From Phymatolithon calcareum (taxonomy: Eukaryota > Rhodophyta > Florideophyceae > Hapalidiales): a DNA stretch of 64,000 bases. The stretch spans positions 2,046,001 to 2,110,000 of the forward strand of contig OZ345376.1 in assembly GCA_977006965.1 (NCBI GenBank). Direction: 5' to 3'. Below, piece by piece: positions 52,920-64,000 of this stretch (its first letter is position 1; the number at the start of each line of letters is the position of its first letter). A program made the position numbers and the translations under genes. The notes below the pieces were generated by a model. The model saw nothing but the letters and a program-made list of their open reading frames with translations, was not told the origin of the DNA and searched no databases.

Positions 52920-54553
52920 AATGGTGATTGAGAAGAAGAGGGGACGAGATGGGATGGGATGGGATGGGATAGGGTTGGTGTGAGTTAGTTGGTGTTGGTG
53001 ATTGGGTGCCTGTGCTTGTTACTGAGGTTGGTGAATTGGTTCTCAGCAAGTGTGAGGAGTGTTTTATAGTAAGAGCACAGAAGCGGGCGGATTCGTGATG
53101 TGCAGTAATTAGGGTGACACTGTGTAGGGGATGAAATTGTGATGGTAGAAATTGATGCGGTAGCTGAGGAAGGGTTCACGATGGAAGTGGAGGAGAGGAC
53201 CAGGGGGAACGGAACGGAATGGTGTTGTTGACCTAAAAAGGGATGTGATAATATCTAGTGAGATGAGAGGAAATAAGATGATGCGTGTGGCGGTCCTTTC
53301 CTTTTCTCTTTCATGCTGAAGATGAGATGTAGAAGGGAGGGAATGAATGGAATGAGGGACAGACGGACGGCGTTTGGTGCCGCACGGTAGTGTACTGTAC
53401 AGTAATGGTGAGAGATGCAGCGCATTGGTGCTCATACTGTACGATACTGTAGGTGCGATGATTTGATGGTACAGTAGTGTACACGTCAGTGTATTTGAGG
53501 AGGGCTCATTGCTGTGAGGAGACAGATACAGGACAGTATGATTGATTGAGAGTAGAAGAGGTGAGTAGTTTAACGGGGAGTGGGTAAAAGTATGAATAAA
53601 AGTAGGTGCATGTGGTTCATACTGTTCCTGCGATTGATACAGTACCTTCCGATGCGCCGTGTGGATTGGTCGGTACTGTCAGTTGGAAGAGAGCGAGGCG
53701 GTTGCACTGTCGGTTTCGGTTTGCATGTTGTCCTGCCGAGCGTTTCGGGGTTTCCCATTTTGGGTGCCATGGGTGTGTGGATGGTTGAGATACAGTAGGC
53801 ATTTTGTGGAGATAGTAACAAAAGGTGGGAGATTGTACGGTACGGGTGCATTGGTGGCCAGGTTTTAGTTCTGTTTAGTTTAGTTTCAACCTCCAAAAGG
53901 GGATGAAGATGGAGACGGTGAGGGAGGTTTGTGGATGTGCGGAGCGGTTGTTCGAAATTGGAGATTGAAAATGGGTGGAGGCGGTGGGGCGAGGAGACAT
54001 AGATGTTAGGAGGCAGTTTTGAGGTGACAGCGTACAGTAGTGAATGCAAGGGAAGTCGGGGAGGGGGAAGAAAGCTGTTTTGCAAAATGGGCCACTTTAC
54101 ATGTGCGCTTCTATATTGAGGGTGGCGTTCGATGTTTAGAGAGACCAAAAGGTGGCTTCAGCACTTGTTTTCTGTCGTGTTGATGATGGTTGTGTACAAA
54201 ATGTGATGATTTTGAGAATGAGGGTTAAAAGGTGATTGTGGGTGTGAAAATGGGGGAATGTTGGAAAAAAAGTGGTTTCCAGGATCAGCGAGAGGATTGG
54301 GAGGTAGTGGGAGGGTTAGAATGGGGTAAAAAGGAGGTTTTCAAAAAATTTGCCTCCGGCCAGCAGGGCCTCAAAAGTTTTTTCAACAGTGTTTTCAAAA
54401 GCAGTTGGACATGGGATAGGGGAGTTGCGTAAACAGCGAAGGTGAGGTAGAGGGACAAGTTTTTATTGTTTGCTAAGGGCAGCAGAGGTACATATTATGT
54501 ACATATTATGTACAAATCCTAGCATGACGTGATAAATCAGGGGAGGACCGGAG

Positions 54554-54958
54554 TTAGGCAGTGATCTTGGACATTTGTTTCTTCATGTGATAGGTGTTGG
54601 AGAGGTATGGCTTGGGAGCACGGTAGGAGGAGTGCTTGTAGAGTTTGAAGGGGGAGCAGTGATACTTGGGGCAATACCTGTTGTAGCAGCGAATGTGGCA
54701 CACGCGGAAGGTGTCGTATTTGACACACTTGTAGTACTTGTACAAGAGGCAGATCTTCTTGTGCACACAAACCGGGGGTTTGCATACCTTACCGCACGCA
54801 ACATACTTGTAGCAGCAGAGCTGGGAGCGAGTGTAGCATTTGGTGGGCAAGTAGGTGAGGGAGCGGTCGGTGGTGGTGTCAAGTGTTTCAGCTGCGCAGA
54901 CGGCAGTGAAGGAACAGGCGAGGAAAAGGGCGAAAGAGAGAGTGAGGTTGTTGGCCAT
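54554..54958 (-). CDS. Cysteine-rich secreted protein, array copy 13
   Basis: Translation identical to copy 1; last complete copy. Its promoter (TATA 55101-55107) lies in the partial 14th unit, which ends about 850 bp further, so the promoter region is complete. Confidence 0.88.
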   Translation of the reverse strand: MANNLTLSFALFLACSFTAVCAAETLDTTTDRSLTYLPTKCYTRSQLCCYKYVACGKVCKPPVCVHKKICLLYKYYKCVKYDTFRVCHIRCYNRYCPKYHCSPFKLYKHSSYRAPKPYLSNTYHMKKQMSKITA

Positions 54959-56109
54959 AATGGTGATTGAGAAGAAGAGGGGACGAGATGGGATGGGATG
55001 GGATGGGATAGGGTTGGTGTGAGTTAGTTGGTGTTGGTGATTGGGTGCCTGTGCTTGTTACTGAGGTTGGTGAATTGGTTCTCAGCAAGTGTGAGGAGTG
55101 TTTTATAGTAAGAGCACAGAAGCGGGCGGATTCGTGATGTGCAGTAATTAGGGTGACACTGTGTAGGGGATGAAATTGTGATGGTAGAAATTGATGCGGT
55201 AGCTGAGGAAGGGTTCACGATGGAAGTGGAGGAGAGGACCAGGGGGAACGGAACGGAATGGTGTTGTTGACCTAAAAAGGGATGTGATAATATCTAGTGA
55301 GATGAGAGGAAATAAGATGATGCGTGTGGCGGTCCTTTCCTTTTCTCTTTCATGCTGAAGATGAGATGTAGAAGGGAGGGAATGAATGGAATGAGGGACA
55401 GACGGACGGCGTTTGGTGCCGCACGGTAGTGTACTGTACAGTAATGGTGAGAGATGCAGCGCATTGGTGCTCATACTGTACGATACTGTAGGTGCGATGA
55501 TTTGATGGTACAGTAGTGTACACGTCAGTGTATTTGAGGAGGGCTCATTGCTGTGAGGAGACAGATACAGGACAGTATGATTGATTGAGAGTAGAAGAGG
55601 TGAGTAGTTTAACGGGGAGTGGGTAAAAGTATGAATAAAAGTAGGTGCATGTGGTTCATACTGTTCCTGCGATTGATACAGTACCTTCCGATGCGCCGTG
55701 TGGATTGGTCGGTACTGTCAGTTGGAAGAGAGCGAGGCGGTTGCACTGTCGGTTTCGGTTTGCATGTTGTCCTGCCGAGCGTTTCGGGGTTTCCCATTTT
55801 GGGTGCCATGGGTGTGTGGATGGTTGAGATACAGTAGGCATTTTGTGGAGATAGTAACAAAAGGTGGGAGATTGTACGGTACGGGTGCATTGGTGGCCAG
55901 GCTTTAGTTCTGTTTAGTTTTGTTTTAACTTCGAAAATGGATGAAGATGCGTGCAGATCTCGAAGGATTCGTTTTACCTCTGAAAACTTTTGCTGAAGAT
56001 ACTTTCGGGACAACGCGACGCGAAACTCCCATTTCGAATAAGTCGCACAACATTAGTATTTGTCGGATGCGTATCAACTTCTTTTATTCTCCGAATGATC
56101 CCTGACTAG

Positions 56110-57398
56110 ATGCTTGCGCCGCACAGCTCAGTCTGCCACAGGATTTGGATAACTCCTTTTCGGTCAGACTCTTCCAGCTGATATTCATCGGCGTCGTATC
56201 GTCGACTATCCCTAGATTTGCTCATCCGCTTATACTATTTGACGGCAATCCGTATTCGCCCGCTCGTCCTTGGAGAGCCAGCGAAATTTGACCCCAAACT
56301 TGATGAAAGACCTTTCGCGCCGAAACAGTCTTTGACTGTGTTCCTGAAATTTTCCATGACACAGTTCTGCAGACTGAGCGACAACTGCGCAGCGGTCTGG
56401 TTTACAATGACAAGAGTGTCCTCATGCATTTCATCGTGAAGGTAGTCTCTTCGACGTCCATCTGGAATTGTTTCGTTTGGACGTCCCACGACAATGTTTG
56501 GATGATACTCGGTGAGGAAACCACCTTCACCGAAATAAACAGATTCCGATGGTAGCAATGCTGCAGACTTGGACCTTTCGGAGATGCTCCGGGCGAAGAG
56601 AAGCTGCGGTGCAATTTGTTGCAGTCGGAGGTTCGTCACAGATATAGCATTCTTCGTGCACTTGTGTAGGGTTTAATTTTCATCTGTATAGCTGGTTCGT
56701 GCACAACCGAAGATGGTTAATGCAGTCTTTATATGTAGCATAACATGCTGTATTTTCGTGCTCACGGGCAAGCCCAGAGCCTCAGTAAGTCGGCAATCGA
56801 GGTGAAATGCAACAAGAAGAATTTCTTTTATCTGCAGTAGCGTTCGTCCTGCTTGTTTCGTAGGCAATTAGGTTCCTCGAAGTGTTTCTTGGAGCATAAT
56901 AAGCAATAGCGCAGATCGAAAGAGAAAATCAGAGCCAGACTCGCTGTCCGGGCGCAAGCCGAGTAGGACAACCCATAGAAACGGTTTTATAAGTCGACGA
57001 AGGGCACCGGTCATGTTCGCACGCTTCTCTCGATCGTTTCCCCGGAATGGTAGTTGTAGTGGTCCGTGCACCGAAACCAGGTCTCTAGAACGGTCTTTCC
57101 GCACCAGAACTAGGGCAGAGCGACTTAGTTGCATTCTGTTGGCTGACTGGGCACCGGACTTCGAGATAGTGGTCCCATCCGCATACAAGTCTATTGCAAT
57201 AAATTTTGATTCGTCGGAAACAGTCTCCGCATACTTCCGCATTGCCTCCGAGTTCAGCGGGTTAGAGCAGATCCTCTCTCCATTCCAGACTGCAACTTCA
57301 CAAGGCTGAATGGAATTTGTGTCACCGTTCTGCTCTATAAGGCGCGTTGCCATGCTTCCTCTGAAACGGCATGAGAAAGAATGTTCGAATTGTACCAA
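56110..57398 (-). pseudogene. Decayed transposase-like coding region
   Basis: The minus-strand frame from 57398 runs 176 codons to a TAA at 56868, continues in the same frame to 56673, and coding-like sequence goes on in another frame (56639-56235). The segment with IDLYADGTTISKSGAQS resembles the conserved D-G/A-T...S block of Plavaka/KDZ-type transposases of eukaryotic DNA transposons. This is a family-level impression only, and no catalytic set could be completed. Stops and frame changes mark it as dead. It borders the right end of the array. Confidence 0.35.
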
Positions 57399-57399
57399 A

Positions 57400-60300
57400 A
57401 AACGAAAGTACAGTTGGAAATTGGTTGTTCAGATATGCGACAATAACAGGAGGCATATCCAGCGCATTTTTAGTGTTTGTATAGATCTTCCATCTCGCTT
57501 AAGCTGTACTTTCGTTCTGCACAGAAGTTTACAAGCTCCCTGGACGATGACACATCAGGGACAACCGGTCGTGTGTATTTGCTGAAGCTTTAGGACGTGG
57601 AGAGTCATATCTGAGTTCTGGGACAGCGAAATGCCGTTTTTGTGGGCCGCTTGTATTTAACGCCGTAATGTTCAGGTACGGGGAAACAACCTTGGGAATT
57701 GAAATCATCTCATTGCTGCGCTAGTGGATATTTTAGCGTTGAATAGTAGATAGCATGGAATATGCGGTTCTCTCATTTCAGGACTGTCGGCCAGGCTTCT
57801 TTCTACCTTGGTATAAATGGGAATTTGCGCGTGGAAATATCGATATGTAAAGAGAGAATTGTCCAGTGTGCGAATTTGAAAATAGGGCCCACGCGGTACA
57901 GTGTTCACAGATCGAGTTTCACAATTGGAGCAGAAAAGTGCTGCAATTTTTACTTTTTAAGGAAGTAGCTAACTTGAGAAAGAGTAATTCTTCGGCGCGG
58001 ATGGGAAAGAACTGTATATAGCTCTTCGCTTGCGCTCGGACTACAACGGCTCCTCGAAGATTTTCGACCGAAAACGGCTAAGTTCTTTGAATTTGTGTCT
58101 ACTTGGACCCGAACAAATTTATAGTCTTAAAGACTAACTTTACCCTTGCTCCTGTGGTCCTGTGGTCTTTGGGGAAACACTCTGATATTCTTATTGAAGC
58201 ACTTATTTCGCGGACATTGAGAAGTGAAGAGACCAAGGCAAGATACGAAGCGCTCTTGTCGCTATGAAAGAATATCTCGGCGCAAACGGAGCACGACTGG
58301 CTCAACCCGCCAGTACTGTGACAATGCAATCACCAGCGATTTCTCAGTTTCCCTACTCACTGGAATCAGAGCGGCAAAAAATTTGGTCTATTGCTAACAA
58401 TATCAATGTGCGCACATTTCCTGCGACAGTCCTTCCCCATCAGTCCATAACCTTTGGTCACAATTCAAACTAGATACTCATGATCAGCAATGAGGAGGAG
58501 ATGTTACTCAACAGGGAAGAGGAAATACAGAGGTACGTTCTTATTTTAGACCTTCGTCATCTATTTATAACGGTTATCTCTCTTTTTCTGGGAAACACCA
58601 CATCTCTAAGAGACCCTTGCTTTGAGCCCGATTTTTCGCGTGAAGTGAGCTGCCAGGGGAACCATTCTGTCTCGAGCGCTTCTTCTTCCCGTTTACGTGC
58701 GTTCCGACGTGACGGTGGTCTTTTCATCAACAATGGCCTCTCTGATGTCTCTGATGTGATGATACAGATGCTTGCGCAAGTCAGGTCGTGGCACAAAGAA
58801 GACAATTTAATGAGTTAGGAGACCCGCAAGAAACACGGGGAGAATAGTCGTAGGATGAAGTTCTTGCTGGACCCCAATTTGGAATTTGCTTCCAGCGTTA
58901 AACACCTTGCTCAATTTGACTGCACAGGTAACCGTATCGCAGTCAAAACTTCAGGCACTCTGCAGGAGAAAGCTAAATTTGCAAAGGTTTGTGACATACG
59001 CCTGGTGCGCGCCGTTACCGCCGTGCCATATTCTAGCAGGTATGTCTCTGTGATCTAAGTACCATACTTTGTTATGAATGTCTCCATTTTGTAACTATGT
59101 CTCGTTGTATAATGCTAAAGCGGATCCTTCATGTGAGTCAATCCGAAATGCTGCAGGTTTTGCTTTGGGCGGTAGGTACGTCATGGATTTTCATGCATTT
59201 TAAACTCACTGCTACAAGCTTCAAAACCAAGAAAGTCCAACAACATCTCGTTTCTCGCCACAATCAGTCGAGAACAGATTCGAGCCCACGACGTACTTCA
59301 AAGGGAAATCACAGGTGCGCTTTCTCAGAACTGTGCGACTGACAACTGTCTGCGAACTGGGTCCAAGACCACATCTTAGGAGTTCAAGCAATCTGCGAAG
59401 TTCGTTTTAACGCCAGGAAAAATTAAGACAGGAGAGTAATTTGAAGGCGCTTGGCACGAGGCGGCTATCGCGGCGCTCACAAAAGCAAGAGTTTCTGCCT
59501 TTGTTGCAGCTGAAGATATCTAAACGCACAAAGCAACGCGGAGATCTAACCAATTCGGGAAGAGTCTGAGATTAACAGGGAGCTTAATACCGTGGATATG
59601 TCAGTCTGCGGCTACTCGTTTGTTGTATCTAAGGTGAAATTTGCTTTACGTCGGAATTTTTGCGTGGTTCGACTCTCCGTGAGCTGAACAGTCCACATGA
59701 GGTACGGTGGGCGGCAGAAGCATGAAGGACTAATGATATCTTATGAATAAATAGCACTGGTGCGTGGGTCGGACGAATAATTCTCCCACAGCCATTGACT
59801 GCAGAGGCCTGCACTACATTAAACGCCATGGCACATATTCAGCGCTCGATGTTACTTACAATGACTGCTGCACATCCACATTCAATTCTGAGGAATAGGG
59901 CACAAGAGCCAAATAAATCTTCGAGCAATACTAGATTGATATATGCGCGCATGGGAAACTGAGGTTCGGAAATTTTGTGATGCGATTGCTCTAAAAAAAG
60001 ACGTAATATGATAAGATCCCGCGCGGCGGCGGGGAATTTATTACCTAAGGGTTCAACGCAGCGCTTTTTCCCTGTGAAATCTCTGTTCCCTTCTCACGCT
60101 TGCTTTTCATCAGACACGCTGACACTGCCAGTGATGTTAAAAAGTTCGCCGTTTGAGCCTCTAGGTTGAGTCATCAATGCGAGATTGCGGAAACGAGCGC
60201 GAATATCCCGGTGAGTGTTTACTTTGCGCCTCTCTTTCGTCGAAATGGCACCATTCAGGGTGCATGCGCCATCCCCCTATCGTTAACACTACCTTGTAGT

Positions 60301-60789
60301 TCTGTATTTCGTAAACGGAAACTTACTTTGCCGACGACTCATATCGCCATATCGCGCGGCATACAAGGGATGAACATATCTGGTACTTGCGTGCGACACT
60401 TTAAATGAATCAATTAATTCCACACCCTCTAACTGTACACGCTTTCTTTCTACCTAGCGCATTTCGTAATCAAATACATCTCCTTCGCAGACAATTGCCC
60501 CTGAACATATGATGATGAGTGCGCGAAAGTTAACTATGGTGCTCAGGGGACTGAGACCACACGTTTGTGACGTAAGTTATATCCAGGACTATTCTTTCTC
60601 GAGCGTGTCGCGTTTCTATCTACTGTCCGGTGAGCGAGATGCTGGAGAGGGGGAGTGCGTGACACTGTTCGCGTCAAAGGCACTGCCGGAGTCACAATGT
60701 CGGTGGCACTAGTGATCCAAAAAGGAAACACGAAATATTATTGCGTGGTTCGCTGGTTCCTTTTGTGGCTGACGATGGAATTTAAGGAA
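57400..60789. other. No supported gene
   Basis: 3.4 kb with only short ORFs on both strands (the longest is 112 codons at 58480-58818 plus). There are no repeats shared with the rest of the window and no promoter/poly(A) pairing that I could defend. Probably old, degraded repeat DNA. Confidence 0.4.
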
Positions 60790-61556
60790 AGACAAAGGCA
60801 CACTGGCACGCGGAGCCAAGGGGCAAGATGCAAAAGCGAAGCAAAAGGGTGGCTGTTGGGGCGGGGTGCGCGGACACGCAGTGCACAAAAATGGATGATC
60901 GCGGCTGCTCGCCGGCCGGGCCGTCATCGAAACTGAAGAGGTGCGCGGGACGAGGCGGCGGGAAGTGCAAACGACGGCAGCGGAAGCGTCGATTGGCACA
61001 ACGTACGGCAGGGCTTTCGGGCAGTATCGTGCGGCGGGCGGCATGTGTCGCAGACCGCGGAGCGGGTCCAACTATTGCACCGGTGCGGTTCGCGGAGACG
61101 GTGGACCACTGCCAAGGATATGAGCTGCTGGCCGGCTCTCCTGTGGCACTGGATGCCTTCCCGGACGCTCGGGCCCCTCGCGCACTGTACGACATGGACG
61201 GTCGTTGGCTTGTGGAGTCGTTGGCCATAGGCGATGGTACGGTGAACGACAACGGATACCCACTGGAGTATGGTGTGCCACACGCAACCGATCAAGCGCA
61301 ATAGCCAATTGATGCGTTTCATCCGGTGGCGTGGGAAGAGGATCTGTTTGCCGGCGTTCGTAACGGGACGATAATTCTGAGCACGTACGCGATTCCGCGG
61401 TCACGAGCGAGGTCGACAGGCTAAGAGACGCCGGATCTCTTCATACCGGCTCGCGGTGTGGGGCGAGAGGAAAGCGAGTTCCGTCGAAGTGCGGTGCGGG
61501 CAGGGCAAGTCTTCTCTTTTCTACAGAGCCACCCCTGTGTGGCAGTGATCACATCT
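60790..61556 (+). pseudogene. GC-rich broken coding frame, unknown
   Basis: A frame open from about 60790 (ATG at 60828) runs 158 codons to a TAG at 61302-61304. The same frame then continues with protein-like composition (e.g. DAFHPVAWEEDLFAG) past a TAA near 61421 to a TGA near 61556. The N-terminal third is strongly basic (Lys/Arg-rich, near 60930-61000), as in nucleic-acid-binding proteins. Base composition is visibly more GC-rich than both flanks. No family recognised. Confidence 0.4.
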
Positions 61557-62144
61557 TGAATTGGGGCTCGCGAGGCCGTGGAGTGAGGGACTGGCGTGCT
61601 GCGCGAAGTCCCTGGTCAACCACGATGTACGGCTAGTACTCACGACTGCATCAAGACAGCAATTATCAACGCTGTCTTTGCGTTGCGTGGTTAGGCAGTA
61701 GCCGACATGGTTTAAAAGACTGCTGAAGAGGATGCAAGGCTGTACACTAACTTCGGTCCGCTTCGGGCTGTTATGCAGAAAGCAAAAGAATCGCGAACTC
61801 GGCGCCGCTTCTCGCGCTATCCGCAAATGCACCGCGCGATCCAGAGCTCTGATTGATTTGCGCTGTTCCGGTTGCTCTCAGAGAGGCGTAGCAGAGTGTT
61901 TTCGTGTGTTTGAGTGCCGTTAAGGCTGTCGACTACGCATTTGTGGTCGGTGCGAACCATGGCGTCATAATTGACTCGGAGAAAGAATCGGCAGCAGCGC
62001 TGTCCGTCGAGGTTCTGCTGCGATGCGGCGGGTGTGGGGCACATGATCTGAGAGCGACAGATGTGAGGAGGATTAAGAAGCGAGAGGAGTAGAAGAGAAG
62101 AAAAAGGGTAAGAGCGAAAGGGGAAATAAAAGGAGATGGATGAC
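61557..62144. other. No supported gene
   Basis: Short ORFs only. This would be the 3' flank or LTR position of the second copia, but no repeat partner is inside the window. Confidence 0.4.
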
Positions 62145-63998
62145 CTAGTCCCGGATGATCCACTGTTCGGGTTTAACATTCAGAAATTTAGACGAGTCCA
62201 CATGTTTAAGATCACCTTGAGACATTGGCTTCGCCAAATCGTCGGCAAGGGTTTTAGAGCTGCGTACTAATCCGATGTCGGACATGATCTTTTTACGAAA
62301 TCCTTCGCGTGCGACGGAAATGTCCAACATCATGCGTTTCTCCGAAGTCCTGGATCCCATCGAGATGACGTCGAAGAGGGACTTCAACTGATCTGGAATT
62401 TGGCGATTATGATGTCGGCAAGCATCAAATAGGTCGCTGAACGGAAATACTTCGCCAGCCATGACGGATCTGGTGATGCGCTTCGACTTGTATCTTCTAA
62501 AGCCGATTGGGATCGAGTTGCAATAGCGGTTGCACAAGAAGGTGATGTGCCCTAGTTGTGTAGATAAAATTGCGGCTTTTTGTGAACGACGCAACAGCAA
62601 AACCGACTATACGTAGGGAGTCGACATCCATCTTCGAGGTCTTCAGCGAGATGCGGTTGGCGATGGCGTACTTCGTAGCTTTGCTAAGCTGTCTAACGAT
62701 CTCGGGTCTGACAGTCATGAATCGCTGTTCGGTCACTTGCGCTAGCCGGGAGATGTCGAACTGGATGTGCGGCTGGGTATTCGCGAGCCATGCCAATCGC
62801 ATTCACATGGAGCTGAGTTCGAAAAAGGAGGCAATGAGGTTGAGCTTCTGTAGCTTCTGGAAATAGAAGTGCTGGTTCTGTTCAATAGAACCGTCTTTGT
62901 CACGAGAGATTTTAAACCCACTGAATGTGCAAGACCACGAGAGATGCGCATCTTCGCCATGATCTGTTGCATCTCGGTACGGGCAGTATGTACCATAACC
63001 GTTCGCTCTCCCAGTGTGTCGCGGGCTTTCGGGGACTTCCGATGGAGTGTAGATCTTCGGGAGCTCGCCGAACACCACGAATGAAGGCTCTATGCCCTCG
63101 GGTCCTAACGTGTCGTTCATTGACTTAACAGGAATTTGGAGGAGTAGGCCCTTGTTCCGCTTTGGGTAGTCCAGCAGAATCTTCCGAAAGGTAAATCGGA
63201 GAGGCTGATGGTACCTTTCTCCTACGATTAGGCTTGATTGTGCTTCTTCCCTGGTTGACTCGGCCTCAACGTTGGATCTCGAGGCCAGCCAGACGAAAGG
63301 TTCGCTCTTTCCAAGGGCGATGCAGTAATAAACCAGTATTCGGTTTGGAAGGCTGGTATAGATTGTTGCCCAGCAGCGAAGAAGAGTATCCCAGATCGTA
63401 AGGGTGCTGACATCGGGAAGGAAGCAGGAAGAAGAGAACCGCATGGATTCCTCCACAATGTGCAATACAGGAGCAAATCTAATATACATAATGTCCATTG
63501 GAATGCTCTCATTAAAGCTTGCGTTCTCGGTGCCGAACGAACACGGAATCGAGAAGGTGCAGGCCGGATGCGCTAACAAAGAACGCATCTTCTTGAGATA
63601 TCGTCAAAGATATTTAGCGTTTCTGGTGTCGCATGCTCGGGGCGAGCCTTTCGGAGGAGATTGAATAGCTTGCCCGCTGACTGGTGGAAAAATTGTCGAT
63701 GCAGCTTGTGCAATTGAGCTGGGATGAAGTGAACTCGGGTGCCTGTGTCCATCGAGACGTATACATGCCGGCTGGTTCGACGTAAAAGAGCGATAAAACA
63801 TTCTTCGACGTATGCCATGCGGCCGTCCTCTAACTCGCATGCGGATCGCCTTGCCAATCGATGGAACACTGTATCGGCATCTAGTTGGTAACGGTCCAAA
63901 ACATCCATTCCGAGTAGCGCTGGAATATCGGGTTCTAAAATGTCGAAGTCGGCCGTGATGGGAGTCACGCCGGGAGGAGTTGGTAGCGGCAGGGTCAT
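62145..63998 (-). pseudogene. Copia 2 polyprotein remnants
   Basis: Compared with copia 1, roughly 300 residues covering the integrase C-terminus and most of RT, including the YVDD box, are missing between about 63000 and 62900. A frameshift separates 63998-63573 from 63588-62803, and another lies before 62600-62145. The C-terminal tail is better preserved than in copia 1 and shows what that copy has lost. It cannot encode an active element. Confidence 0.75.
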
Positions 63999-64000
63999 TT
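62145..64000 (-). mobile_element. Copia retrotransposon 2, decayed, internally deleted, cut by window edge
   Basis: Minus-strand pieces in polyprotein order: protease C-terminus (ALLGMDVLD) and integrase zinc segment ending ISRRCVLC (63998-63573), integrase core (63588 onward, IPMDIMYIR), then a jump into late RT (FKISRDKDG, near 62900), and RNase H (62802-62145) ending with the TLADDLAKP tail. It is related to copia 1 in the same domains. Reading frames shift at least twice. Confidence 0.8.

Larger units (their letters stand above)
28592..55950 (-). repeat. Tandem array: 13 full units of 2,039 bp plus a partial 14th
   Basis: Head-to-tail units begin at 28592, 30631, 32670, 34709, 36748, 38787, 40816, 42855, 44894, 46933, 48972, 51011, 53050 and (partial) 55089. 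The period is exactly 2,039 bp except unit 6, which is 2,029. Units 2-13 look identical apart from unit 6. Unit 1 has a few private differences shared with the partial unit left of the LINE. Homology fades out over 55900-55950. Each unit holds one gene, its TATA box and poly(A) signal, a GGGAT repeat, and about 1.2 kb of TACTGTA-rich spacer. The 192-codon minus-strand ORF and the antisense 131-codon ORF in each unit are broken in the diverged copy and are not annotated as genes. Confidence 0.97.

Noticed and set aside
28592-55950. CRISPR or satellite DNA interpretation of the array
   Set aside because: Units are 2 kb with a conserved gene and promoter; there are no short repeats with unique spacers.
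58480-58818. 112-codon plus-strand ORF as a gene
   Set aside because: No promoter or poly(A) context, no motif, and it lies in a region with no other coding signal.

Overview
This is eukaryotic nuclear DNA. Genes have TATA boxes 130-180 nt upstream of the ATG, AATAAA poly(A) signals downstream and no introns that I can see, and most of the window is nested transposable elements. The mix (copia gag-pol with a CCHC knuckle, an APE-type LINE, hAT and pogo-like elements, compact intronless genes in a small island between repeats) would suit a red macroalga such as Chondrus. That assignment is an inference, not something the sequence proves.

Layout. 1-6618 is a repeat block: a long inverted-repeat element (1-3233), a short retroposed module (3316-3561), and a diverged, broken single copy of the gene unit that later forms the array (3791-6618). 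That copy is interrupted by two MITEs. 6619-12030 holds a copia retrotransposon on the minus strand, with every catalytic residue readable but one in-frame TAG. 12281-12542 is another retroposed module. 12900-15500 is the only clear gene island: two small intronless genes of unknown function, transcribed divergently (13097-13366 minus, 14803-15414 plus). 15545-23380 is a second repeat block that largely duplicates the first, and contains a complete 2,067-bp hAT transposon (19797-21863). 23381-28591 is a decayed LINE on the minus strand.

28592-55950 is the centrepiece: 13 full head-to-tail copies (plus a partial 14th) of a 2,039-bp unit. Each unit carries one minus-strand gene for the same 134-residue secreted protein, with a predicted signal peptide, 12 cysteines in the mature part, and many Tyr and Lys. 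Every copy has its own TATA box and poly(A) signal, so the array looks like a dosage amplification of one expressed gene. All 13 translations are identical. One unit (unit 6) keeps a sequence variant otherwise seen only in the old diverged copy at 3791-6618.

55951-64000 is degraded DNA: a decayed transposase-like frame (56110-57398), a GC-rich broken frame (60790-61556), and a second, internally deleted copia element running off the right edge (62145-64000).

The elements date one another. The retroposed modules and the inverted-repeat elements were in place before the two blocks were duplicated. The MITEs, the hAT and the LINE came later. The near-identical array is the youngest or the most homogenised part. 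Its copy number should be treated as uncertain, because identical 2-kb units are hard to assemble.
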